64,000 nucleotides of DNA, from positions 496,001 through 560,000 of the forward strand of contig NZ_FNFN01000002.1 in NCBI RefSeq assembly GCF_900101045.1, read 5' to 3'. A model generated the notes under the pieces. That model did not search any database and was not told the DNA's origin. It saw only the letters and a program-made list of their open reading frames with translations. Positions 16,790 to 25,347 of this stretch are shown one piece after another. The stretch is from Nocardioides sp. YR527 (GTDB taxonomy: Bacteria; Actinomycetota; Actinomycetes; Propionibacteriales; Nocardioidaceae). The translations under genes were made by a program, and so were the position numbers. How positions within the stretch are numbered: position 1 is the first letter of the stretch; each line of letters starts with the position of its first letter.

Positions 16790-16791
16790 CG

Positions 16792-17304
16792 TCATTCCTC
16801 TATCCTGCCACCCGGGACCGGCCTGGCCATCACCAGATGCCCGTCCTCGTCTGCGCCGCGCAGCTCGGTGAACCCGCACTTGGCGAGCACTCGGAGGCTC
16901 GCGGCGTTGGTCGGCTCGACAGAAGCCCGGATGCGTACGTCCTCTTCGTCCGCGCACGCCAGCAGAGCCTTGAGCGCCTCGGTCGCGAATCCCCACCCGC
17001 GTGCCTCTTCGATCAGGCCGTAGCCGACCTCGGTCTCCGGGGTGCCGTCGGCGGCGGTGGCAGGTGACCCGAAGAAGCCGATCGAACCGAGTACGGTCCC
17101 GTTACGCATGATGTAGCGGGAGCTCCACCGGTCGCCCTCGACCCACATCGTCGCCGCGTCGCGGTCGTCCTCGCGCGGGAACTGCGGGTGCCAGCTCTGC
17201 GGCCGCCCGACCCCGAGGTTGGGATCGCGGATGGCCTCGACGTCGGCGCGGGTCCACAACGGCAGCGTGAGCCGCTCGGTGGTGACGGTGGTGGGAAGAG
17301 TCAC
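16792..17304 (-). CDS. GNAT N-acetyltransferase, RimJ/RimL-like
   Basis: A 170-residue GNAT-fold acetyltransferase. The chain starts with TERLTLPLWTRADVEAI, has the strand-4/5 region ETEVGYGLIEEARGWGFATE with the acetyl-CoA pyrophosphate-binding loop, and ends with NAASLRVLAKCGFTEL, typical of the RimJ/RimL branch that acetylates protein N-termini or small amines. It is embedded between two HAD phosphatase genes downstream of serS and overlaps the next gene's start region, so it is operonic. Confidence 0.88.
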   Translation of the reverse strand: MTLPTTVTTERLTLPLWTRADVEAIRDPNLGVGRPQSWHPQFPREDDRDAATMWVEGDRWSSRYIMRNGTVLGSIGFFGSPATAADGTPETEVGYGLIEEARGWGFATEALKALLACADEEDVRIRASVEPTNAASLRVLAKCGFTELRGADEDGHLVMARPVPGGRIEE

Positions 17305-17318
17305 GAGCGCTGAGACTT

Positions 17319-18179
17319 TCAGAACCAGCGGGAGAGTTCCAGCGCCGCGCCGTCGTCAGCGACGTGGGCGGTGACCGCGTCGGCGACCTCCTGGACCTCG
17401 TCGGGGGCGTTGCCCATGGCCACCCCGCGACCGGCCCACTCGAGCATCTCGACGTCGTTGCGGCCGTCGCCGATGGCGAGTACGTCGGCGGGCTCGAGGT
17501 CGAGCTGGTCGCAGACGTAGGAGAGGCCCGACGCCTTGGAGACGCCGACCGGGGTGAGGTCGAGCCAGGCGGTGTAGCCGACCACGTAGTCGATGCCGTG
17601 CAGGCCGAGCTCACGGCCGAGGGCGATGAAGTCCTCGGGCGTCGCGTCGGGGTCGCGGATGATCACCCGGGAGACCGGGGCGGCGACCATCTCCTCGACC
17701 GGAGCGACGAGGTTCTCACCGTTGCCCAGCTCGCCCGGCGGGAACGGCCGGTTGAACCGGTAGCCGATGCCGCGGTTCTCCACCGCGACCAGCACGTTCG
17801 GCCGCTGCGCCAAGATCTTCTCGACCGCCTCGCGGGCGTCGAAGGTCTCCTCGTGCACCACGTCGACCGGCGGGTAGCGCAGCACCACCGCACCGTTGGA
17901 CGCCACGATCCACAGCCGGTCCGCCCCCTCGGCCGGGATGCCGATCAGATCGGCGATCCCGGTCATCGAGTGGGCCGAGCGACCGGAGGAGAGCACCACG
18001 TTGGCCCCGGCGTCGTACGCCCGGCGGACCGCGTCGCGCACCTTGTCCGAGAGCGCCTCGGACGGCGTGCCCGTTCCGTCGACCCAACGCAGCAGGGTGC
18101 CGTCGATGTCGAGCGCGACGACCTTGGGCCGCCAGGCGGCCTCACCGGGCCGAGCGGTAGTGCTCTCGGTCGTGCTCAC
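17319..18179 (-). CDS. HAD-superfamily hydrolase, Cof subfamily (second copy)
   Basis: A 286-residue phosphatase with motif [12 protein letters not shown] near residue 23, motif [12 protein letters not shown], and motif [18 protein letters not shown] followed by [14 protein letters not shown]2B cap is inserted between motifs II and III. It starts at GTG 18179, overlapping the serS stop as GTGA; the open frame continues upstream through serS but is a shadow there. Its paralogue is at 15995-16789. Substrate unknown. Confidence 0.9.
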   Translation of the reverse strand: MSTTESTTARPGEAAWRPKVVALDIDGTLLRWVDGTGTPSEALSDKVRDAVRRAYDAGANVVLSSGRSAHSMTGIADLIGIPAEGADRLWIVASNGAVVLRYPPVDVVHEETFDAREAVEKILAQRPNVLVAVENRGIGYRFNRPFPPGELGNGENLVAPVEEMVAAPVSRVIIRDPDATPEDFIALGRELGLHGIDYVVGYTAWLDLTPVGVSKASGLSYVCDQLDLEPADVLAIGDGRNDVEMLEWAGRGVAMGNAPDEVQEVADAVTAHVADDGAALELSRWF

Positions 18180-19447
18180 TTCTGGATCGGCTCCAGGACC
18201 TCGCGGCCGAGCCACTTCTGCAGCGCCTTCGGCACCCGCACCGAGCCGTCGGCCTGCTGGTGGGTCTCGAGGACGGCGACGATGGCGCGGGTGATCGCGG
18301 TAAGCGTGCCGTTGAGCGTGGCAACCGGGGTGGTGCCACTCTCGGTGCGCTGCCGGATGTCGAGGCGGCGCGCCTGGAAGGTGGTGCAGTTGGAGGCTGA
18401 GGTGAGCTCGCGATACTTCCCCTGGGTCGGGATCCACGCCTCGCAGTCGAACTTCCTCAGCGCCGAAGGACCGAGGTCGCCGGCAGCGACGTCGATGACC
18501 TGGTAGGCCAGCTCAAGTTTGTCCAGGAACGACTTCTCCCACTCGAGGAGACGCTGGTGCTCGGCGTACGACTCCTCGACGGTGGTGTAGACGAACATCT
18601 CCACCTTCTCGAACTGGTGGACCCGGATGATGCCCTTGGTGTCCTTGCCCGCCGAGCCGGCCTCCTTGCGGAAGCACGACGAGAACGCGGCGTAGCGCCG
18701 CGGCAGCGTGTCGGGGTCGAGGATCTCGTCGGAGTGGTAGGCCGCCATCGGCACCTCCGAGGTGCCGACGAGATAGAGGTCGTCGTCCTCGATCTTGTAG
18801 ACGCCGTCGTCGACCTGGTCGAGGAAGCCGGTGCCCTCCATCGCCTCCGGGCGCACCAGCGCCGGGGCGATGACCTGGGTGAACCCGGCCTCGCGGGCCT
18901 GCTCCATCGCCAGGTTGATCAGCGCGAACTCGAGCTCCGCGCCGACCCCGGTCAGGAAGTAGAAGCGGCTGCCCGAGACCTTTGCGCCACGCTCGAGGTC
19001 GATCGCGCCGAGCATCTTGCCGAGCTCGACGTGGTCACGCGGCTCGAAGCCCTCGGCCGCGAAGTCACGGGGCTTCCCGACCTTCTCGATCAGGACGAAG
19101 TCGTCCTCACCGCCGGCCGGAGCGTCGTCGGCGAGGTTGGGGATGGCCTTGAGGGCCTTCTTCCACTCCTCCTCGGCCTCCGCCTGGGCCGCGTCGGCCG
19201 TCTTGACGGCGGCCGCGAGGTCCTTCACCTCGGCGAGCAGCTGCTGCTTCTCCTCGCCCTTGGCCTGGGCGACCTTCTTGCCCATCTGCTTCTGCTCGGC
19301 CCGCTTGGCCTCGAAGTCCGCGATCGCCGCGCGCCGGGCGCCGTCCGCGGACAGCGCCCGGTCCACCACGTCGGAGGACGCGCCACGGCGCTCCTGCGAG
19401 GCACGTACGCGGTCGGGGTCTTCGCGGAGGATGCGCGGGTCGATCAT
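18176..19447 (-). CDS. serS: Seryl-tRNA synthetase
   Basis: A 423-residue class II aminoacyl-tRNA synthetase that charges tRNA-Ser and tRNA-Sec with serine. The N-terminal antiparallel coiled-coil arm (about 30-105, rich in K/E/Q/A) grips the long variable arm of tRNA-Ser. The class II core shows motif 2 [15 protein letters not shown] with [10 protein letters not shown], and motif 3 near the C-terminus, [16 protein letters not shown]. Length is standard. It heads a chain of overlapping genes (HAD, GNAT, HAD, exported protein). Confidence 0.97.
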   Translation of the reverse strand: MIDPRILREDPDRVRASQERRGASSDVVDRALSADGARRAAIADFEAKRAEQKQMGKKVAQAKGEEKQQLLAEVKDLAAAVKTADAAQAEAEEEWKKALKAIPNLADDAPAGGEDDFVLIEKVGKPRDFAAEGFEPRDHVELGKMLGAIDLERGAKVSGSRFYFLTGVGAELEFALINLAMEQAREAGFTQVIAPALVRPEAMEGTGFLDQVDDGVYKIEDDDLYLVGTSEVPMAAYHSDEILDPDTLPRRYAAFSSCFRKEAGSAGKDTKGIIRVHQFEKVEMFVYTTVEESYAEHQRLLEWEKSFLDKLELAYQVIDVAAGDLGPSALRKFDCEAWIPTQGKYRELTSASNCTTFQARRLDIRQRTESGTTPVATLNGTLTAITRAIVAVLETHQQADGSVRVPKALQKWLGREVLEPIQK

Positions 19448-19499
19448 GCGGCAAGGCTAGTCGACCGGGCCACCAGATCTCACTTCAGTAATGAGCCGG

Positions 19500-20192
19500 T
19501 CACCAGTAGACCGGGCTGGTCTTGCCGCAGGGGCGCAGCCACGAGCGGTAGACCTTCACGTCGGTGAAGTTGTAGGCGTAGGAGTCGTTGGTGACGTACG
19601 AACCACCCGTGTAGGTGATGTAGGAGGCAGATGTCGCGTACGACTTCGGGAACCCGGACGGGTTGGACGCCGTCGAACGCGTGCCCTTGCTGGGGATCGA
19701 GCCGCGGATCAGCGGGTCGGCGAGGGAGCCGCTGGTCTTGATCACGGCCTGCTTCCACCCGGTGCTGCGCTTGTTGGTGACGGTGTAGCGGATCGACTGG
19801 CCACCGCGGACGATGACGCAGGCGTACCAGTTCGCGGTGGCGCTCGAGGAGACGATCGTGCCGCTGCCGGACATGCCCGCCCTGATCTTCGACCAGGTAC
19901 GCGACCCGGCGATGCCGTCGGCCGACAGCCCCTTCGCCCGCTGGTACTCCTTCACCCGGGCGGTGGTCGCCGACCCGAACGAACCGTCCGGCTTGAGCCC
20001 ACCGAGCACCTTCTGGAGCAGCGTCACGCAGCTGCCGGTGTTGCCGGGACGTACGGTCTTCGGGCTGCTGATCGTGCAGCTGACCGCGGCGTCCGCAGGC
20101 GCCGTGCCCGCGTCCACCGCCACCAGTCCACCCGTTGCCACAGCCGCCGCTGCCAGCAGGCCGCCCATGCGCAACCGCACCGATGTCTTCAC
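19500..20192 (-). CDS. Secreted peptidoglycan-binding-domain protein
   Basis: A 230-residue exported protein with a signal peptide (about 1-36, ending PADAA), one PG_binding_1 domain (about 40-105: TGSCVTLLQKVLGGLKPDGS, ..TARVKEYQRAKGLSADGIAG) and a C-terminal beta-rich domain without a catalytic motif. GTG 20192 is chosen because GAGAGGGA lies nine bases upstream and the signal peptide starts there; the open frame extends upstream on shadow sequence. It probably anchors non-covalently to the wall. The C-terminal domain is unrecognised. Confidence 0.85.
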   Translation of the reverse strand: MKTSVRLRMGGLLAAAAVATGGLVAVDAGTAPADAAVSCTISSPKTVRPGNTGSCVTLLQKVLGGLKPDGSFGSATTARVKEYQRAKGLSADGIAGSRTWSKIRAGMSGSGTIVSSSATANWYACVIVRGGQSIRYTVTNKRSTGWKQAVIKTSGSLADPLIRGSIPSKGTRSTASNPSGFPKSYATSASYITYTGGSYVTNDSYAYNFTDVKVYRSWLRPCGKTSPVYW

Positions 20193-20292
20193 TGTATGGA
20201 TCCCTCTCGATTCTTCTGCTCTGAACTCGAAAGGGGCAGTGTCGCGGACCGGTGCTGCCGCCCGAACCCGTACCTTTCCCGTACCTGCGTGG

Positions 20293-21933
20293 CTACGGGA
20301 TGCGTACGCGCCGCTCGACGGAGACCGCGCTGTCCCTGCCGGTGCCACCATCGCCATAGTCCCGACCGCTTCCGCCGTAGAGCACATCGGCGCCGGCAGC
20401 GCCGTAGAGCTTGTCGGCACCGGAGCCACCGTTGACCTTGTTAGCGGCCCCGTTGCCCTTGAGAACGTCGCCTCGGGAGGTACCGACGACGTTCTCGAAA
20501 CCGGTGATCTTCTCGTAGCCGGCGTTGGTGCGCTGACGAGACGTCGTGGCCAGCGAGACCCGTACGCCGGTCCCGATGCCGCCGTAGCTGATCGTGTCCG
20601 ATCCGGAGCCACCGTCGACGACGTCATCTCCGTGTCCCGGCAGCACGGTGTCATTGCCTCCGCTGGCGGTGATCGTGTTCCGACCCGAGTTGCCGACCAG
20701 ATGGTCCGCCTCGGGGGTTCCGATGATGTTCTCGGTCTGGCTGACCGTCTCGTACCCAGCACCACCGGTGTTCTGCGCGCGGGTCGTCGCCAGGCTGATC
20801 CGGACCGCCAGGATGTAGTTCTGGTAGCTGATCGTGTCCGTGCCGGTCCCACCGATGACGGTGTCGTTGTGCCTGCCCGGCCAGAACCTGTCGTTCCCGC
20901 TACCGCCCTCGAGACGGTCGTCGCCATTGAGACCCTTGAGGTAGTCGCTTCCCCCACCGCCGAGAATCACGTTGGCCACTGAGTCCCCGGTGAGCAGGTC
21001 GCCGTAAGGGCTTCCGGTGATGTTCTCGACCTCGTCGATCGTCTCTCGCCCAGCGGCCGCGCCGTAGTAGTCGGGTTGACCGAGGTAGATCCGTACGCCG
21101 CTGGTCATGTTGGCGTAGCTGACCGTGTCCACTCCGGCTCCGCCGGTGATCACATCAGTCCCGGCGCCCGGAGCGAATACGTCGTTACCGGCTCGACCGT
21201 CGATCACGCTGTTGCCCGAGTCTCCGTTGAACCGGTCGGCGTGGTCCGTCCCCAGCATCTCTTCGATGCTGGCGAGGACGTCCGTCCCGAGACCACCGGT
21301 CACCTTCTTCATTGTCGCGACGATGCCACTACCGGCTTCGGCGTAGGTCGCGATGTCCGTCCCCGATCCGCCGTCGATGGTGTCGTCGTCCGCGCCTCCG
21401 GCCAGTCGGTCGGCCCCATCGCCGCCGCGCAGCACGTCACCCCCGAACCCACCGGAGATGACATCGTCCCCGAGCCCCCCGTCGACCTCGTCGGCGCCGT
21501 GGCCCGCGAGGATGACGTCGCCCCCCGCCTCGCCATTGAGGTGGTCATTGCCCGAGTTCTCCTCGATCAGGTCGTCGCCATCGCCTGCGTGGACGACATC
21601 GTCGCCATCTCCGCCATTGATCAAGTCGCCATCAGGTCCACCGAAGAGCGTGTCGTTGCCGGCACCTCCGTAGATCTCCGCCCCGCCCTGGCCGACGATG
21701 CAGACGGTGTCGTTGCCGCCCAGCCCATTGACAACGGCACCTGCCGGGACGGCGATGACGTCGTCACCGTCCGTCGGGGCCTGACCCGCTCCGAGGTCGA
21801 CGGTGATGGGCTTGCCGCCACACTCACCATCGGCAGCAGCGGCGGAGCCGGCGAGGAGGCCGCCGACGCCGAGGGCGACGGCGGGGACGGACAAGAGCCC
21901 GATGAGGGCGTACGAGGACACGCGAGAGCGCAT
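20293..21933 (-). CDS. Large secreted RTX-type calcium-binding repeat protein
   Basis: 546 residues: signal peptide (about 1-34, ending GSAAAA), head module CGGKPITVDLGAGQAPTDGDD, then blocks of GGxGxDxhx calcium repeats. From about residue 200 the repeats are interleaved with a larger unit of about 80-85 residues, seen at least three times, containing DTISY, GVRxSLAT, ENxxGT and DxLxGN blocks. This repeating module suggests an extended beta-roll/solenoid adhesin or surface protein. There is no enzyme domain. It is a paralogue of 11272-12198 through the shared head, and is convergent with neither neighbour. Confidence 0.87.
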   Translation of the reverse strand: MRSRVSSYALIGLLSVPAVALGVGGLLAGSAAAADGECGGKPITVDLGAGQAPTDGDDVIAVPAGAVVNGLGGNDTVCIVGQGGAEIYGGAGNDTLFGGPDGDLINGGDGDDVVHAGDGDDLIEENSGNDHLNGEAGGDVILAGHGADEVDGGLGDDVISGGFGGDVLRGGDGADRLAGGADDDTIDGGSGTDIATYAEAGSGIVATMKKVTGGLGTDVLASIEEMLGTDHADRFNGDSGNSVIDGRAGNDVFAPGAGTDVITGGAGVDTVSYANMTSGVRIYLGQPDYYGAAAGRETIDEVENITGSPYGDLLTGDSVANVILGGGGSDYLKGLNGDDRLEGGSGNDRFWPGRHNDTVIGGTGTDTISYQNYILAVRISLATTRAQNTGGAGYETVSQTENIIGTPEADHLVGNSGRNTITASGGNDTVLPGHGDDVVDGGSGSDTISYGGIGTGVRVSLATTSRQRTNAGYEKITGFENVVGTSRGDVLKGNGAANKVNGGSGADKLYGAAGADVLYGGSGRDYGDGGTGRDSAVSVERRVRIP

Positions 21934-21992
21934 GGGAGAGACCTCACAACGAGAGGGACCGAGGGGTGCCGGCGCCGACCCGAATCATGCGC

Positions 21993-22016
21993 GGAAAGCG
22001 CACGATAGCGCTTTCC
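21993..22016. promoter_or_regulatory. Inverted repeat between divergent genes
   Basis: GGAAAGCGC (21993-22001), six bases, GCGCTTTCC (22008-22016): perfect nine-base arms. It sits between the divergent RTX and PAP2-kinase genes, where an operator makes more sense than a terminator. No regulator gene is adjacent. Confidence 0.55.
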
Positions 22017-22091
22017 GTCATGCCATACCCGCGGTTTTGTCCAGCCCGTTCATTCACTGTGTGGAAGACGTTTCGCGCATACTGACTCACC

Positions 22092-23663
22092 GTGCTTGAC
22101 CTTTCGCGCCGTGCCCTACTGCTCTGGGCGGCCTCGCTGTTCGCTCTGTGCGCCCTGATCGGGATCGCGGGGATCAACGGGTGGCCGCCGGTCTCGACGA
22201 TCGACGAGCTCGGCCGGGACGCGACGGCGGTGACGGCGGAGAACGGCTGGATGCTCGACTTCTGGCACATCGTCGAGGTGGCCACCGAGTGGTACCTCGC
22301 TGTCGGCGTCGCCCTCCTGGTCGCTGCAGGCCTGTTCCGGACCTACCTGCGCGCCGCGGTCTACGTGTTCGGCGTCGTGGTGATCACGCTGGTCGTACGC
22401 CGCGCTGTGGTGCTGCTCGTCGACCGGGACCGGCCCGTGTGGCAGCTGGCGTCGTGGTTCCACGAGTCACCGTCGTACCCCTCTGGTCATGCGACCGGGA
22501 TCGCGGTGCTGGCGGGCGTGATCGCGGTGGTCGTGACGATGTTCGTACGCCGCCGCGGCATCCGCCGCCTGGCCTACACCGGCCTCGTCCTGCTGGTCGT
22601 GCTGGTCGCCGCCGACCGGGTCTTCCTCGGACGCCACTACCCCTCCGACGTGCTCGGCGGGATCCTCTTCGCCGCCGGCGCCGTCTTCCTCGGCATGGCC
22701 ATCTACACGCCGCTGCCGACCTCGCACGCACAGGGGCGGCGGCCACTGGTCGACTCGGTGCGTGGCAACCGGAGGATCGCGGTCGTGCTCAACCCGATCA
22801 AGGTCGAGTCGGTCGAGCATTTCAAGACGATGGTCACCACGATGGCCAAGGAGTCCGGCTGGAAGACGCCGACCTGGCACCTGACCACGGTCGACGACCC
22901 GGGCAAGGGGATGGCGCGAGCGGCCCAGGCGGAGGGCGCCGACCTGGTCCTGGTGTGTGGCGGCGACGGCACCGTACGCGAGGTCTGCTCCGCCCTGGCC
23001 GGCACCGGCATCGCGGTCGGGATCGTCCCCGGCGGCACCGGCAACCTGCTGGCCCGCAACCTGTCGATCCCGCTCTACATCCGCGCCGCGATCGACGTCG
23101 CGCTCACCGGGCAGGACCGGGCGATCGACCTGGTCGAGGTCTCGGGGGACAACCTCGACGACACCAACTTCCTGGTGATGGCCGGGATGGGCTTCGACGC
23201 CGCGATCATGAGCGGCGTCAACGAGGACATCAAGAAGCGGATCGGCTGGATGGCGTACGTCCTCTCCGCCTTCAAGAGCCTGATGTTCCCCGCGATGCGG
23301 CTGGAGATCTCCGTCGACGACGGCGAGTTCACCAGGCACCGGGCGCGCACGGTCGTGGTCGGCAACGTCGGCTACCTCCAGGCGAACATGCCGCTGCTGC
23401 CGGCGGCCGCGCTCGACGACGGCCTCATCGACGTGGTGCTGCTCTATCCGCAGCGGTTCTGGTCCTGGCTCCCGCTCGCGGTCAGGGTGCTGAGCAAGCG
23501 GCCGCGCACCGACAACCTGATCAACCGGATGACCGGTGCGAGCGTCGTGATCCGGACCAACCACGACCAGCCGCGCCAGCTCGACGGCGACACGATCTCC
23601 GAGGGCCGAGAGCTGCGTATGCAGTGCCTTCCCGGGCGCCTGCTCGTCCGCGTGCCACGCTGA
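22092..23663 (+). CDS. PAP2 phosphatase - diacylglycerol kinase fusion protein
   Basis: A 523-residue two-domain membrane lipid enzyme. The N-terminal half (about 1-215) has several membrane helices and the PAP2 motifs DRDRPVWQLA, YPSGHATG and RVFLGRHYPSDVLGG. The C-terminal half (about 230-515) is a YegS/DagK-type lipid kinase with CGGDGTVREV and VPGGTGNLLARNL. Together they could dephosphorylate a polyprenyl or phosphatidyl phosphate and phosphorylate diacylglycerol-like lipids. The start is GTG 22092 with no clear ribosome site. A short hairpin follows the stop. Confidence 0.92.
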   Translation: MLDLSRRALLLWAASLFALCALIGIAGINGWPPVSTIDELGRDATAVTAENGWMLDFWHIVEVATEWYLAVGVALLVAAGLFRTYLRAAVYVFGVVVITLVVRRAVVLLVDRDRPVWQLASWFHESPSYPSGHATGIAVLAGVIAVVVTMFVRRRGIRRLAYTGLVLLVVLVAADRVFLGRHYPSDVLGGILFAAGAVFLGMAIYTPLPTSHAQGRRPLVDSVRGNRRIAVVLNPIKVESVEHFKTMVTTMAKESGWKTPTWHLTTVDDPGKGMARAAQAEGADLVLVCGGDGTVREVCSALAGTGIAVGIVPGGTGNLLARNLSIPLYIRAAIDVALTGQDRAIDLVEVSGDNLDDTNFLVMAGMGFDAAIMSGVNEDIKKRIGWMAYVLSAFKSLMFPAMRLEISVDDGEFTRHRARTVVVGNVGYLQANMPLLPAAALDDGLIDVVLLYPQRFWSWLPLAVRVLSKRPRTDNLINRMTGASVVIRTNHDQPRQLDGDTISEGRELRMQCLPGRLLVRVPR

Positions 23664-23674
23664 GGACCAGTCCC

Positions 23675-23690
23675 GATTCGGTCCCGAATC
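23675..23690 (+). terminator. Short hairpin after lipid kinase gene
   Basis: GATTCG-GTCC-CGAATC, 12 bases after the stop codon. The stem is only six base pairs with no T-tract, so it would be a weak terminator or a 3'-end stabilising stem. Confidence 0.35.
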
Positions 23691-23819
23691 TGAACGACAC
23701 GCGATGAGGTAGAACGTCCCGAGAATCAGGGCCTAAAGTCCCGTTTCCTGCGTGCTTTCGGCGCGTTTGGCATCGATTCTCGAGTCGATCCGAGGCGACT
23801 CGCCGAGACAGATGTCTTG

Positions 23820-24055
23820 TTGACAAGTAAATATTCATAAGGTGTCTGACACGACTCGGCGTCAGCCCAGTCGGCGTATCCAGCTGGGCTCAAGCCTGAC
23901 TCCGGCCGGCGACGTGCAAGACCCACACACTGGTCGGAAATCCCCCGCGACCAGTGGTCGACTCCCGGGCCGTCCCACCCGCAGCCCGGGTTTGAAAACC
24001 GGCACGCTCGGAACGGTTCCCCCGCCATGCCCGAGCGTGCCGGTGTCGTTTTCGG
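23820..24055 (+). ncRNA. Candidate small RNA with three C-rich-loop hairpins (6C-like)
   Basis: This 406-base gap (23664-24069) between convergent genes has no plausible protein. It holds three strong hairpins in a row on the plus strand, each with C-rich loops: arms ACTGGTCG/CGACCAGT (23929-23955) with loop GAAATCCCCCG; arms CCCGGGC/GCCCGGG (23964-23990) with loop CGTCCCACCCGCA; and arms ACCGGCACGCTCGG/CCGAGCGTGCCGGT (23998-24044) with TTCCCCCGCC in the loop, then TGTCGTTTTC as a terminator-like tail. TTGACA (23820-23825) and an AT-rich stretch precede it as a possible promoter. C-rich loops on stems define the actinobacterial 6C RNA, here with five rather than six Cs. The exact 5' end is unknown. 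Confidence 0.5.
23998..24052. terminator. Strong 14-bp hairpin between convergent genes
   Basis: ACCGGCACGCTCGG (23998-24011) pairs exactly with CCGAGCGTGCCGGT (24031-24044). AAAA lies just before the left arm and GTTTT after the right one, so it can terminate in both directions: the candidate small RNA (plus) and the DUF4446 gene (minus). The 19-base loop is unusually long and C-rich. Confidence 0.7.
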
Positions 24056-24069
24056 CCCTGGCCCCGGGA

Positions 24070-24480
24070 TCAGCTCCTGGGCTTGGCCTGCTGGACGGCC
24101 TCGGTCTCCTCCGGCGACATCAGCTGGGACGACTTCCAGCCACTGATGCTCTTCGCGTACGACCTCGCCTCGGTGCGCCCGTGGATCGAGGTGAGCACGA
24201 CCCCGTCGCCGTTGTCGTCGAGCAGCGCAAGGCACCAGCTCAGGTGGCCACCGGCGTCTCCGAAGGCGTCGAAACGCACGACCGCGAGGTGGCGCAGGTT
24301 CATCGCCGACTCGGCGCGCAGGGCCGCGACCTCGGCGCGCAGACCAGCGACGTCGGTCGGCAGCGAATCGATGTCGACAGGGTCGGAGCGGCGTACGTCC
24401 TTCGTCCTCTGCCAGGCCGCTCCGGCGAAGACCAGAGCGGCGATTGCTGTCAGCAGACTGAGAATGGCAAGAGCGAGCAC
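24070..24480 (-). CDS. DUF4446 family membrane protein
   Basis: A 136-residue protein with one N-terminal membrane helix (about 1-22), a short heptad-like region (VAGLRAEVAALRAES) and a compact C-terminal domain with VRFDAFGDAGGHLSWCLALL, DGVVLTSIHGR and YAKSISGW before LMSPEETEAVQQA, the DUF4446 signature. Function unknown. The start is GTG 24480, eight bases downstream of a TAGATT -10 box (leaderless); an ATG at 24519 would push it into the divergent pheA gene. It shares a promoter core with pheA. Confidence 0.85.
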   Translation of the reverse strand: MLALAILSLLTAIAALVFAGAAWQRTKDVRRSDPVDIDSLPTDVAGLRAEVAALRAESAMNLRHLAVVRFDAFGDAGGHLSWCLALLDDNGDGVVLTSIHGRTEARSYAKSISGWKSSQLMSPEETEAVQQAKPRS

Positions 24481-24488
24481 ATCGGGCG

Positions 24489-24498
24489 AATCTAGACT
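24489..24498. promoter_or_regulatory. Overlapping divergent -10 elements for two leaderless genes
   Basis: The ten bases AATCTAGACT read TAGACT on the plus strand (24493-24498), six bases before the pheA GTG, and TAGATT on the minus strand (24494-24489), eight bases before the DUF4446 GTG. The two -10 boxes overlap by two bases, so polymerases starting in the two directions should exclude each other. Confidence 0.55.
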
Positions 24499-24504
24499 GT
24501 CGCT

Positions 24505-25344
24505 GTGTCCGAGCCACATCGCATCGCCTATCAGGGCGAACCAGGGTCCAACTCACACATGGTGTGCCAGCGGCACTACCCCGAGCTGGAGTCGGTGCCG
24601 TGCGCCTCGTTCGAGGACGTCTTTGCGACCGTCGAGGCAGGTGAGGCGTCGCTGGCGATGATCCCGATCGACAACTCCCTGGCCGGGCGGGTGGCCGACA
24701 TCCACCACTTCCTCCCCGAGTCCAACCTGCACATCATCGCCGAGCACTACCTGCGGATCCGGTTCCATCTGCTCGGCCTCCCGGGCGCCCATCTCGACGA
24801 AATCCGTACGGTCCACTCCCACGTCCACGCCCTGGGCCAGTGCCGCAACATCATCCGGGAGCACGGCTTCACGCCGGTCGTCTCCGGTGACACCGCCGGT
24901 GCCGCCCGCGAGGTGATCGAGGCGGGCGACCCGACCATGGCCGCGATCTCGCCGCCCCTGGCCGCCTCGATCTACGGGCTGGACGTGCTCGCCACCGACA
25001 TCGAGGACGCCGACCACAACACCACCCGCTTCGTGGTGCTCTCGCCCGACTTCATCCAGGCTCCCGCCGACAACGGGCCGGTGGTGACGTCGTTCATCTT
25101 CAACGTACGCAACCTCCCGGCGGCCCTCTACAAGGCGCTCGGCGGCTTCGCGACCAACGGGGTCAACATGACCAAGCTGGAGTCCTACATGGTGGACGGG
25201 AAGTTCACCGCCACCCAGTTCCTCGCCGAGGTCGACGGTCACCCGGACCAGCCGGGCCTGAAGCGTGCCCTGGAGGAGCTGGCCTTCTTCACCACAGACG
25301 TGAAGCTGCTGGGGGTCTATCCCGCCGACCCGGCGCGGTTCTGA
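24505..25344 (+). CDS. pheA: Prephenate dehydratase
   Basis: A 279-residue monofunctional enzyme converting prephenate to phenylpyruvate in phenylalanine synthesis. The catalytic bilobed domain (about 1-185) starts IAYQGEPGSNSHM and ends with the Thr-Arg-Phe catalytic motif in NTTRFVVLS. A C-terminal ACT domain (about 195-275, LESYMVDGKFTATQFLAEV) allows feedback control by phenylalanine. GTG 24505 sits six bases after a TAGACT box, so the message is probably leaderless. larB follows after three bases. Confidence 0.95.
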   Translation: MSEPHRIAYQGEPGSNSHMVCQRHYPELESVPCASFEDVFATVEAGEASLAMIPIDNSLAGRVADIHHFLPESNLHIIAEHYLRIRFHLLGLPGAHLDEIRTVHSHVHALGQCRNIIREHGFTPVVSGDTAGAAREVIEAGDPTMAAISPPLAASIYGLDVLATDIEDADHNTTRFVVLSPDFIQAPADNGPVVTSFIFNVRNLPAALYKALGGFATNGVNMTKLESYMVDGKFTATQFLAEVDGHPDQPGLKRALEELAFFTTDVKLLGVYPADPARF

Positions 25345-25347
25345 GCC

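Noticed and set aside
18176..19447. tRNA-Ser gene near serS
   Set aside because: No cloverleaf with T-loop GTTCGAxxC and matching acceptor stem found in the flanks.
19500..20957. Peptidoglycan-binding gene extended upstream to 20957 as a fusion
   Set aside because: The extra part is Thr/Ser/Arg shadow sequence of the RTX gene in another frame; a signal peptide with a good ribosome site begins at 20192.
23664..23920. Small protein genes in the 406-base gap before the candidate RNA
   Set aside because: Short frames there lack ribosome sites, codon bias and recognisable sequence.
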